From: Bryum argenteum | Taxonomy: Eukaryota; Streptophyta; Bryopsida; Bryales; Bryaceae | Direction of reading: 5' to 3' | Length of the DNA stretch: 64,000 nt | NCBI GenBank assembly: GCA_037043015.1 | Contig: CM073321.1 | Location: 11,602,001 to 11,666,000, forward strand | In this document: piece by piece, positions 37,667-47,345 of the stretch | Layout: each line of letters starts with the position of its first letter | Numbering within the stretch: position 1 is the stretch's first letter | Position numbers and translations under genes: made by a program | The notes under the pieces: generated by a model | Seen by the model: the letters and a program-made list of their open reading frames with translations, nothing else | Told to the model about the DNA's origin: nothing | The model's database searches: none

Positions 37667-39640
37667 TTGATCCGCAAGAGTGCAAGAGTGAGAAGCTTCA
37701 AAAACGAGATGGCCAACGAATTGTTTTGAGATGCTGGCTACCCTGCTCCTCCGTTCTCGTATATAAAGGGAGAACTCCGGATTTCCCTTCCAGCCTCACC
37801 AACCCGATTTCTCATCACCGGCAGTGCCGTCAGGATCGACACACCGGCAACGCCATCAAGATCGGCACACCGGCAGCTTTTCCAAGGCAGCTGTTCTGTA
37901 CTCTCGATGGCACCGACATTTTAACAAAGTAGAATTCGACACTGAATTCCCTTACATTCTCGTGACCGCCGACGTGAGTTCTCAGGGAGACCGTCGCAGC
38001 ACTTTTCTTACATTCTCGTGAGTAATGAGCACCGACACAATGGGCACCGACACTGCACAGCTACATGGGACGTATTCACCCCTTAACCGACACTCCTTAT
38101 GACACAACCCATCCAATCTCATGAAGTCTAACATCATAATGCATGAGCACCGACATTTTGTGCATGGGACGTATTCACCAACCGACACTCCGACACTCCT
38201 TATGACACAATCGATTCCCATCTAGTCCGACACAGCCCAACACATTTCCAGTACAAAAACCTGTTTTTTTTTTTGTAATATGAGAACATATTTTTGTTTT
38301 TCACAAATTAGCTAACCCATTTAATCCATTACGGCCGAGGGCGCCCTTCCTGGATTTGGCAGTATTTGGAGGCAGCCACGAATTACAGGGTAGACAATTA
38401 AATGAGTTCCCCGAGGATCCCATCAATGGAATCTCAACTGCTGGATTTCTAGATAGTGAGAATTCACTAACGTTGGGCCACATGATCAAGATATTGAATC
38501 CTTTTTGAGGAGGCTACGACTGACACAAATATGAAGTGTACCATGACGAACTGTTTCACAAGGGCACATTTGGCCGGTTTGATCGACGAGATCGATTTTT
38601 TAGAAACGATGTGCTGGGACCAGCCTCCACTCGGAACATATGAACTTCGTTTGAGCACAATTGTCATTGTGGGGTCAAGAGGGCTCCAAGTTCACTGTGC
38701 ATGGGGTCATTAGTTGCGCACTTTCAATGCCCTCCACAATCATTCAGTTGAGCCCTTGTTCAATTTGTATTCCCCTAGGTCCTCACAAATAGACCAAATT
38801 TGGCAGTCTCGGCCCAAAAGGGTTAAGAGCAAAACAACAAAAACGCCTTTAACGGTTACGTCAGCCCTAATTTTGATGTAACTTCTTCAACTTTAATTTC
38901 CATGCATCGATGTATGTAAGTGTTTAAGTTTTAAACTCAATGCAGCCTAAAAGTTTCAGAAGGTTTTTATTATTTTCCATTGGAGTGATTGAATCTTGCC
39001 AATGTTGGTAGGGGCTATAGTCCATTATATGTATAGCTCAGGATAGCTGCTTTAAGTCGCAGTGCAACGCTCAAACGAGGCCGAGGAGAATCGAACTCGG
39101 ACCACTACAATGCCACGTGAATGTCTTTCTCTACAACTTACAAGGAGAGACAAGAAGACGACCTCTAGTTATGAATTTCATATTATATAATCCGCAGCAT
39201 TTACCAATAACTCTGACAAGTGTAATAGGAAATTGATGACGTCAGCCCTAATTATTCTCTAAATCTTAAAATCGATAAAATAAACTTATTGGTTACCTAA
39301 ATGGCCATCCCAAATTTTGGTTTACATTTTGTATATGATTTGATTCAAATTGGTTACACATGATGACGCCAGACCATAATTTAATTAACTTTTATTTAAA
39401 CTTGCAAATGTGGATAATTTATGAAATTTTGTATAACCTCTATACCATGAAAATAAATGGATAAAAGACCTTTATCCACGGTTTTGGGTACTTTTTTGCC
39501 TAAAAGTGACCATTTCAAAAATTCAGAACCACCCAGTCCATGGTAATAGGGCTATTAACTTCTAATTTTTTTTTTGCAATGAGTGGTAATAGGGTCTTAA
39601 TCTTTCATGAAAAAAAAGAAAATTCTGCCAATCACCGCTC
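37667..39640. other. MULE right-hand region, no clear gene
   Basis: It contains a TATA-like TATATAAAGG (37759-37768), a direct repeat (about 38064-38115 and 38163-38215, unit around GGGACGTATTCACC and ACTCCTTATGACACAA), and a few short open stretches at 38330-38710 that may be remnants of another gene but show no motif. From 38860 to 39640 it is AT-rich and empty. Confidence 0.5.
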
Positions 39641-39678
39641 ACCGCTCACCGCTCTCCGCTCACACCCGTGCATTCCCC
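39640..39678 (-). repeat. MULE right terminal inverted repeat
   Basis: On the minus strand it reads GGGGAATGCACGGGTGTGAG and then CGGAGAGCGGTGAGCG. This matches the left terminus, with an extra partial copy of GGTGAGCG inside. Confidence 0.85.
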
Positions 39679-39687
39679 GAGGAAAAA

Positions 39688-41044
39688 CGGTCTCCATTAC
39701 TACAGACAACACAGGTTGTATATGCGGCAAGGGGAGCTAAGGCAAAGGCTTCCCATGGAGTTCCATGATAGTCCCCTTGCAGGGCATAAAGGGGTGTTGG
39801 CTACAAAGATTCAATTGGCAAATAAGTACTTTTGGCCATTTATGATGCGGGATGTTGAGGACTATGTGAAGTCCTATGTTAAATATCAGATGAACAAACA
39901 CAGCACCCAAGTGAAAATTGGGAAACTGCAACCCTTACCGATACCCAAGGGACCGTTCCAGTCAGTGTCTATGGACTTCATGACTGGATATTCAAAGTCT
40001 AATGGCTAGGATGCAATCTTAGTCATAGTTTGCAGGTTTAGCAAAATGGCCACATTTGTGCCCACCACTAAGTCAGTGGATGCTAGAGAACTTGCAGACT
40101 TGTTCTTCGACTGCTGGGTGAGGTATAAGGGTTTCCCTTGGGACATTGTAAGTGACAGAGGTCAAGTGTTTCAGTCCCTGTTTTGGCAGCACATGATGCG
40201 CAAAACGGGAGTGAACATAACCATGACCACTGCTTGGCACCCGGAAGGTGATGGACAAACTGAGAGGATTAACTCAATCCTCAATATGTATATGCGTTCC
40301 TTTTGCGACGGGGACCAATTGCAGTGGCCAAAGTTACTTGCAATGGCAGAGTTGTGTTACAACACAACTCTCACGGTGTCCCACAAGAAGACACCGTTCT
40401 TTGAAGCACACTTTCTCTCCAACCGTTCTTTGAACCACACTTTCAGGAACCTGGGGCTGCCATCGGAGTTGGCAGCTAAGTGGTCCGCTAGATGGATTGG
40501 GTCTTATAAATTCCTCAAGGTTCTCTATAAGGATGTGTACATCGTGGAGTTACCACCAAGACCAGGAAAACCTATGCATCCAGTTTTCCATGTGTCCCTC
40601 CTAAAGAAGTACCACAAGGATGATAGGAATTTGCATCTATGGCAACAGGACCCAAGACCTGAACCGGAGTATGAACTTTGGGATGGTAAGGTGGGTAAAG
40701 TGTCTGCAATTCTAGATTCCAGAAAGGTTTTTGGGAGAAACAAGCAGTATAAATGTTTGTTAGAAGGATACAGTTCATTCGAGTTTGAATGGATTAATGA
40801 AAACAACTTGGGGCATGTCAAGGAAATGGTCAAGGAATTTGAGGCTCGCCGGAGCGAGGAGGCCAAGGATACATCTAAGGCCACATCCAAGAAGAAGACC
40901 TCTTCGTTGACACCTTTGGATAAAGACGTCGAGGACTTAGAGGAAGTTCCCGAGGAGGACACTCTTCAAGACCACACTGGCCCCAAGAAAAAGTTTAAAA
41001 GGAGTAAACGGGCAAAAGCAGACCACATCTTTCATAGGCGGTGA
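39688..41044 (+). pseudogene. Gypsy 1 pol, 3' part (integrase)
   Basis: It resumes in the frame left at 22365. The H-H-C-C zinc region runs about 39760-39900 (HDSPLAGHKG, then a Cys pair replaced by Y at one position: SYVKYQMNK, so one zinc ligand is lost). The catalytic core includes SMDFMTGYS, VSDRGQVFQS and a WHPEGDGQTERINS segment with the catalytic Glu. A C-terminal barrel-like region (VFHVSLLKKY) and a chromodomain-like end follow (KVSAILDSRKVFGRNKQYKCLLEGYSSFEFEWINE). An in-frame TAG at 40007 interrupts it. The stop is TGA at 41042. Confidence 0.85.
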
Positions 41045-41228
41045 AGCCTCTTTCCTTATTCTCCCAGAACTCTGAAGTGGAGCGACTTTAGAGACTACCA
41101 CGTCAATGAGGACATTGCGTGCCTCAAAGAGGGGGAGGAAGCAGTCTAACCCTAAAGGACATCCTACCCTTGTGTCCGTTGGATGACGGATTTCCATACG
41201 GAATGCATGATGCGGACATCAAGTTCTT

Positions 41229-41241
41229 TAAGAGGGGGTGG
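41229..41241 (+). other. Gypsy 1 polypurine tract
   Basis: AAGAGGGGGTGGA lies directly before the 3' LTR, as needed for plus-strand priming. Confidence 0.8.
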
Positions 41242-41242
41242 A

Positions 41243-41707
41243 TGTAACACCCTCCAAGTATAGAGGATGGCAAGGTGGACTTGGGCGCCAGAAGAATGCT
41301 GGCGCCCCTTGCTAATAGCCAGACCCGGTTGGGAGTGCCAACCCAGAGCGGGCGTATCTAGGTTGGTCGGTATGGTGGGCCGTGCTTGCGATGCGAGTAC
41401 AAAGGGGGTGCGGCGCGATGCCACGCGCGGTGAGGCCAGGATGGACTCGTAGCTCGCTAGGACTAGCGTGGAAAAGCCGTGTCTCGTGTTCTGGCATTGT
41501 TGCCTTAGCGCGGGGCTCCCGAGGGTGAGACAAAGTGAGACCCACGAGTTGGACTAAGCCAACCAAGTGGCCTTGCAGGCGGATGCTTGTTAAGGTTAGA
41601 GTGCTAACCGTGTGCTTGTTTTGTGCAGGTACTTAACTAAGGTTAGTGACAACTAAGTGAGCAGCTTGGAGCGGCTGGGCGTAGCGTGGAGTTAGCGAAG
41701 CGTTACA
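41243..41707 (+). repeat. Gypsy 1 3' LTR
   Basis: 465 bp, the same length as the 5' LTR, with about 11 substitutions by eye and no indels. It is followed by the target duplicate CCTCC (41708-41712). Confidence 0.95.
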
Positions 41708-42374
41708 CCTCCTATATTCCCGTCAATCAGCCTACTTGGGCTATCTGTGGGCCTTCGACTTCCACCACCCAAACTCCACCCGAACTCGTAGCACCTCCAA
41801 ATCCTGCAGTTCCAGCCTGCATTCTTTTTGATCCGGCTACGCCAGTACCCGACGTTGTTATTGAGGAGATGATCAGTGACGAATCTCGTTCGGAAGCTGA
41901 TATCGCCAAGCAGGGGGAGAACAATGGCGTTCATCCGCTCGAGACTCGAGACCAGCGAAACGACGACGTGGACTACAAGGCAAGCGACCACGGACGAGCA
42001 GATAAAGATCTTCTTGATGGTGCTACCTTACACTTGGTGACCTCCATTTCGGTTGATGCAACCTCCGTGCATGAGGTTCCCGAGGGTAGTCAAGACTTGC
42101 AGGAAGATGCACAAAGAGCGGTTCAGGGTGCCCCAATCTCCCTTGTCTCTGTGATCAACAAACTGGACTCAGTACTTGCGACTAATCCCTCTGTGAGCTT
42201 CTTATCAATTGTTGCAAATCTTGTTTAGGTCAGGTCGACCTAAATTTATGTTTATCTGGTTGATGAGCATCTGCTCATATTATTGCTCTACTTGAATGAT
42301 TTTTAATTTTGTAATAATTCTTAAAGCCGGCGCTCCTTGTTTTACAGGAGTCCGACATTGAAGACGGCGAGTAG
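41708..42374 (+). pseudogene. Gene A, 3' part
   Basis: Directly after the gypsy 3' LTR the gene A frame continues (TAT codon at 41713) as a Pro-rich then acidic, low-complexity segment to a likely donor at 42223. A last exon, 42348-42374, follows acceptor TTTTACAG and encodes ESDIEDGE then TAG. The last intron starts with the TTTAGGTC...GACCTAAA motif. The segment has no domain of its own. Confidence 0.7.
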
Positions 42375-42499
42375 GTCTTGCGAGTTAGTCTTCGAATTAT
42401 TGGATGGTCTGCCACGTTTGTAGATAGTACCATGTAGTGACATCATTCAATAAAATGAAGACTTATTATTTTATCATTTGCGTCTGTACTGCGTCCGCG

Positions 42500-44228
42500 T
42501 CATTCTCCCTCATTCTTGGCGCTAAATATCGTCATTTCTCTATCGGGACCCGCCTCTGAGTACCTTATTTCGTCCGCTTGCCACCAGAACCTCCACCGAC
42601 CACCTTGTGCTGTGCGTCGGTGTGGTGGTCCGGTCCTCAATCACTCCGAGCAGTCATTTGCATGCTTCAGCATTTCACAAGGTAACACTCTTGTTTTAAT
42701 ATCGTCCGCAATGGTCACTTGTTGTGCTGCAGGCTAGATTGCCTAAATCTTCAAGCAGGACTTTCCCTACATCCTTCGGTCAACCCCTACCGCATGTGCC
42801 ATCATTCAATGGGCACCGGTCCATGCCCAAGTGGATGAATGTGGTGTTGGAGTTGAACGGCGTCCTTTGTTCCACTACCTCTATGTCTCAAGCTCCATCC
42901 CAGCACCTTATTTTTCCCAATCCCAAACACCCTCTTGTTCTTTCGTCAACTATCCCCACCGTAGTTGCTGACACGGTAGTATACTGTCCTCCTGGACTTA
43001 CATCATTCCTCAATGTGTTAGACCGTTTCTGCCACATCGACGTTTGGAGTACCCTTCAACCTGAAGTAGTCGACGGTCTTTGCACCTTCCTTTTCTCTAG
43101 AACTGTTGCCGTTCCGCAAATCATATTGGCCTCAAACTCCTGCGATGGTCTCTTGCTGAAGAATTACACGAGGGCCATGTACCCTGGCACGACTAATCCT
43201 ATCTTACTTAAAGATCCACGTCGACGTCTTCTCACTAGAAGGGATGCTAATTTCAACACCCAGAACTTTATTATGGTTGATAGCAACCCTGCGGCTTGTA
43301 TGGCTGTTCCTCCACTGAACACTCTCTTTCCTGATCCTTGGGTCCATTCACATCTGGGTCCACCCTCAGACTCTTATCCACTGAAATTAATCCACGAGTT
43401 TTGTTTTGCCGTACATTTGAGAGGTCCGCAGAACTTCCGTCAACTTATGACTAGTAGACCCTCTCACAATGACTTGTCCAAGGACTCCGAGTTGTACGGC
43501 ATTATGTCTCGGAATTTGCCCTATGTGTGGAACCAGCTCCTACTAAATGGAAGAACTATGTCGTGATTACTTTCATTTCCGGTATTAGTTAAAATTACTT
43601 TTTCCTTGACTCAGTGTTGTAATGCCTGGTCAGATGATCACCATTTCGTAGTCATGGATTTGCGAATTGCCACTTTCAATTGTTCTAGTGAGTCTACCAT
43701 TAGAATGCCTTTTAAAGATTTAGTGTTTGTTTTTATGATATTCAGGTTTTCAGCGATGGACAACGAAGTGCCTCTTTGGATGATATTCCCCCAATGGGTC
43801 CCTCTACGATGTCAGATCCCTCTTACAATAGTCAGGGGTCGAGGACACTCTCGGAGTTGGAGCGAGGGCGGTACATATATCCTGCTCGAGATGACGCATC
43901 TGCTGTGGACTTTACCAAAGACGTCATGGATGATGATGATGATGATGTCGTTGATAGTTACTTCAATGTACCGAATCGACTTGTGGCGGCTTCACGTGAT
44001 AACATCCCGGCGACGACGACAGGCACCGTGGCACGGATTACCGATACCTTAATTCATTCTACGGACCTAGGTGTACCCTGCGATTTAGCTCCCGTGAAGC
44101 TAAATGATCCTTTGCGAACTACAATCGCCCGTGTGGGACTATCCTTTGAAGGAAACTATCCCCGAGTTGTTGGGAAGCGTGACAGAAATGAGGCTTTTGG
44201 TGATGCACGTCCACGTAGTACTATATAG
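42500..44228 (+). CDS. FCP1/NIF-like HAD phosphatase homologue
   Basis: The clearest exon is 42733-43566 (acceptor GTGCTGCAG after an intron 42680-42732). It encodes the FCP1-homology pattern: WMNVVLELNGVLCSTTS (strand 1, normally DLN/DLD), a central YCPPGLTSFLNVLDRF..IDVWST segment, LLKDPRRRL and NFIMVDSNPAACMAVPPLN, the last holding the usual Asp pair region as VDSN. The first catalytic Asp appears as Glu, so activity is doubtful. A C-terminal exon from 43747 (acceptor ATATTCAG) to the TAG at 44228 encodes an acidic tail with DDDDDD. Joining between 43566 and 43747, and the start upstream of 42679, are uncertain. Plant relatives of this fold dephosphorylate RNA polymerase II tails. Whether it belongs with gene A is unknown. 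Confidence 0.5.
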
Positions 44229-44579
44229 ATTATACTGGGCTTTACTTTAGGAGGTCTACAATTACACCAATAATATGTTTTCTGGATTTTTCAAGCAATA
44301 AACCTTTCTCCTTTAGTAAATTTGTGTTAATCATTGTTTGTATTATGAATGAATTCTTCTTTTTGTTTCAGTATAGTTTGTATATTCATTATTCCGTCTT
44401 TTTATTTTGAAAATATTCTGCTATATTGATAAAACGTGCTTTTTATTTTGAGAATACTTCTCTCTATATTGATAAACTTACATTATTTGGTAATGTATTT
44501 GGCTTGATGCAATCTAAGTGCAATTGTATTACTCTAAGTCGTATTTACCATTTTGTGTATATATTTCCATTATAATGAA
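44229..44579. other. AT-rich spacer
   Basis: Between the HAD-like gene and the hAT remnant. I see nothing coding. Confidence 0.5.
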
Positions 44580-47154
44580 TTACGTGTTTACCGTGTTTGG
44601 GTTCCTCCCCCCTATTCCTAATGAAGAACGTCTGCTTGGCCTAGAAGACAAGACATCGCCATTAATTTGTCCCCCTCCATCTACAGTGTCTGCAATGCCT
44701 CTAGGCCGTATCCGTTTTGTAGTGGATGTTGAGCCTCCAAACCCTCCGCGGTCTATGTTTCCGCTAGGTGTGTTAGTTCCCCCACGTCCTCTAGCTCCGT
44801 TTCTTCCACATGTTTGGTGGTATTGTCCCATTGGATGATGGATAGCGGGCCTAGGGATAATAGGAGGTCTCCCACGGGAGCCATCAGATTGGGAAGCTCT
44901 TCCACTAGCATTTGTTGCTCCTCCACTAGTATTTGGTGTAGGTGTATTTAGCCCAGAGACTATTCTGGAGACCCGAATATCCGCGTGCCTTGGGTCAACA
45001 TCATCGGTGGGTTCAAATGCATCGTGAATCTTACTGAGATTTTCGGACTAAGACATTGGGGCGCAACAATGGGTGTAATAGTTTTCCCAATCTCTCCTAA
45101 TCTTGATGCATTTGGGCTATTTCCCAGTTCTTGCAGGACCCCATCTTCAAATTGATCCACAATTGTTGTCTAGGTATTGGGAGTTCTAATAGTACCAATT
45201 GTGCCATCTTCTCTCTTGTTCTGCTTATTGTCCTCATTGTTTCCGAAAGAGGGGTGGTTGTAGTTAACATCATGAGCGGATATGGTTTGATTTGCTTCAC
45301 GATCTAGCCCATGATCTGAATCTTCGTTTTCCAAATCCGATACTGTGATCCGCGTTTGATTGATGCCGACATCGGGAGGATTGTCTAGCGATGGAGTGCG
45401 ACGAGTAGGACTTGTACTCCATGCTCCACCACCCCAACGGATTGGCTCTTGGTCATCGTCCATTGCATCGTCTTCACCGTAATATTCCCTACTTTCCCCT
45501 AGAAGGTCCGCACCTTCAGCCCAGAGATCTGGATTTCGTCGGTATTCTCTACCTTCCCAATTGGCTTCCATGTCACTATCGTCCTCCTCTTGTAGAAAAT
45601 CTCGGTTGGGCTCATCTACCGGAATTGGGCCGAGGGCATCTCGGTCTGAATCCTCTGAGTTGACATTGTCTTCATACCATCGAAGTGGTTCAGGCCCTGG
45701 TCTTTTTGTAATACACGGCCATTGGTATAGATATATACCAATGTCTCTGCCTTTTCTGGAGCTAACCGATTTCGGCTCTTATTGTGCACAAATTAGTAAG
45801 CACTCCAATTACGCTCACAGGAACTAGCTGAACATGTGAGAGACAATATGCGTACGGCTATTTTGGAAAGGTACTGATCTCCAATCCTATACCACCATTA
45901 ATGGGGGAGCATGTTTGTTGCACGGATGTTGAAGGCAATGTCGGGGCTATATGGCCATATACCTTTATCATACTCTTGTAATTTGGACATGAAGTCTTCA
46001 TACTTCACACCCACCATGCCTTTTAATTTGTGAATTACACGATATAGCGCACGGAGGGCTACGCCGTCTTGTTTAAGCGCTGCATTCTCCTTGAGATATG
46101 GATTCAAGAGGGCAGCTGCGTAGTGAAGATCCGTAAAAAACATGGCCCTCCTCGCTTTGAATGAATCCTTCAATATTGTTGCAATATCTGGTCGGACGCT
46201 AAATGGTGGATCCCTGAATGAAGTCACATGTTGATGCAATCCTTGTAGTATGAGCCATGCCTTACCCATTGCGGGTTCTCGGCCATTAAACACGCGTAAT
46301 GCTTTCAAAACCTCCTCCATTATGTAAATAAAATTCGTGCACCGCTGCCAGAAGGCCCCATCTTCAATGGTGCGCACAATATTGCGCATGGCGGTGGCTA
46401 CCCGCTCCCCTCCCATTCTATCTCTCAATGTATTGGTATAGTTCTGAACTCGGAGATGGTCTTTCAGTTCCTCTAGGACACGCGTGAGTTTGACAAGCCG
46501 ATCCAGCATCAACATGTTGCATGCAAAGCGCGTCTCCCCCGGCACCAGGATTGAGAGTTTAGGACTCAATTCACGAAATGTTGCCATTGTTGCATGATGG
46601 TTCCTAATATAATGGCACAACTTTCTTGCCCTCCTGATAAGGTCCTTAAAGATGTTGATTTTTGCCCAATCTTATAATAGGAGATCCAAAGCATGAGCCA
46701 TGCTTCCTTGCGAGAAAATCCATGGATACTCCTCGATGATACATTACATTGCTCCAAGCATGTTTGCAGCGTTATCCGTACAGACTTCAGTCACATTCTT
46801 AGGTCTCACCTTCTCAATGAATACTTTGAGTTTATTTGCTATATACGTCGCAGATTTTGTCTGCCCAGTGGTGTCAATGCTTCCTAGAAATACATCTCCA
46901 GGTGGGCACGTCATCATTACATTCATAGAGGGCCTGCGATTAACATCGTCCCAACCATCGGTGCATATGGACACCCCATACGCGGATTTTGCAAATCCAG
47001 TTCTTGACTCAATCTCCTTCTCGACTCGCAATGTGCTGGGTTCTATGAGATTAGTCTTAAATTGGTGATAAGATGGAGGAACATAGTCAAACCTCGCCTT
47101 GGAAGTTGCTAAAACCGCTTCAATAAAAAATGGGTTCCTCGCTGTTAAGAGCAA
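44580..47154 (-). pseudogene. hAT-superfamily transposase
   Basis: One frame runs from 47154 to 45796 with in-frame TAA codons at 46744, 46672 and 45898. It begins at a probable acceptor (CTCTTAACAG) with ARNPFFIEAV, then a DUF659-like core (SICTDGWDDVNRRPSMNV, then EVCTDNAANMLGAM), the AHALDLLL and IRNHHATMA region, and the C-terminal dimerisation motif WWYRIGDQYL...SASSCERNWSAY, all hallmarks of hAT transposases. Downstream (45570-44580) acidic and Gly/Arg-rich frames continue as a C-terminal tail after a frame change. The N-terminal BED finger is missing, with a copia element abutting at about 47165. Confidence 0.85.
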
Positions 47155-47345
47155 GCTAGTTTAAGAAATAATTACTAAGGTAATTACTAGGAGTTACTAG
47201 GAGTTAATTTTTAATGGTAGAAAGTTCCTGGATCGCCTAGGTTGTATCATAACACTCCTCCTCGACCAAGGAACGCCTCATTAAAAATTCTTCTGGAAGT
47301 AAAACCCAATGGGAAACCTCCAAGATAGAGAAAAGAGTGCGCCCT

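Larger units (their letters stand above)
22366..39678. mobile_element. Giant Mutator-like element with chromatin-related cargo
   Basis: This 17.3-kb insertion lies inside gypsy 1 pol. The 9-bp sequence GAGGAAAAA occurs on both sides (22357-22365 and 39679-39687), the target-duplication length typical of Mutator-like elements. If the insert and one duplicate copy are disregarded, the pol frame is continuous. The ends carry inverted repeats containing GTGTGAGCGGAGAGCGGTGA (left 22380-22403, right on the minus strand at about 39640-39667), preceded by 12-15 less conserved bases. Inside are a SWIM-type MULE transposase (minus), an acidic protein gene (plus), a ParB-methyltransferase gene (plus) and an ADD-domain gene (minus). 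All four have at least one in-frame stop. Confidence 0.9.
18355..41707 (+). mobile_element. Ty3/gypsy LTR retrotransposon 1, interrupted
   Basis: It is bounded by 465-bp LTRs (18355-18819 and 41243-41707) that begin TGTAAC and end GTTACA, and flanked by the 5-bp duplication CCTCC (18350-18354 and 41708-41712). It carries a tRNA-iMet type primer site, a polypurine tract and a gag-pol frame on the plus strand. By eye the two LTRs differ at about 11 of 465 positions (about 2.4%), so the insertion is fairly young. It sits inside gene A between complete codons, and the gene A frame is continuous across it. A MULE (22366-39678) is inserted into its pol gene. Confidence 0.95.

Noticed and set aside
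39668-39740. Frame start at 39668 as an independent gene
   Set aside because: It is the MULE terminal repeat joined to the resumed gypsy pol frame.
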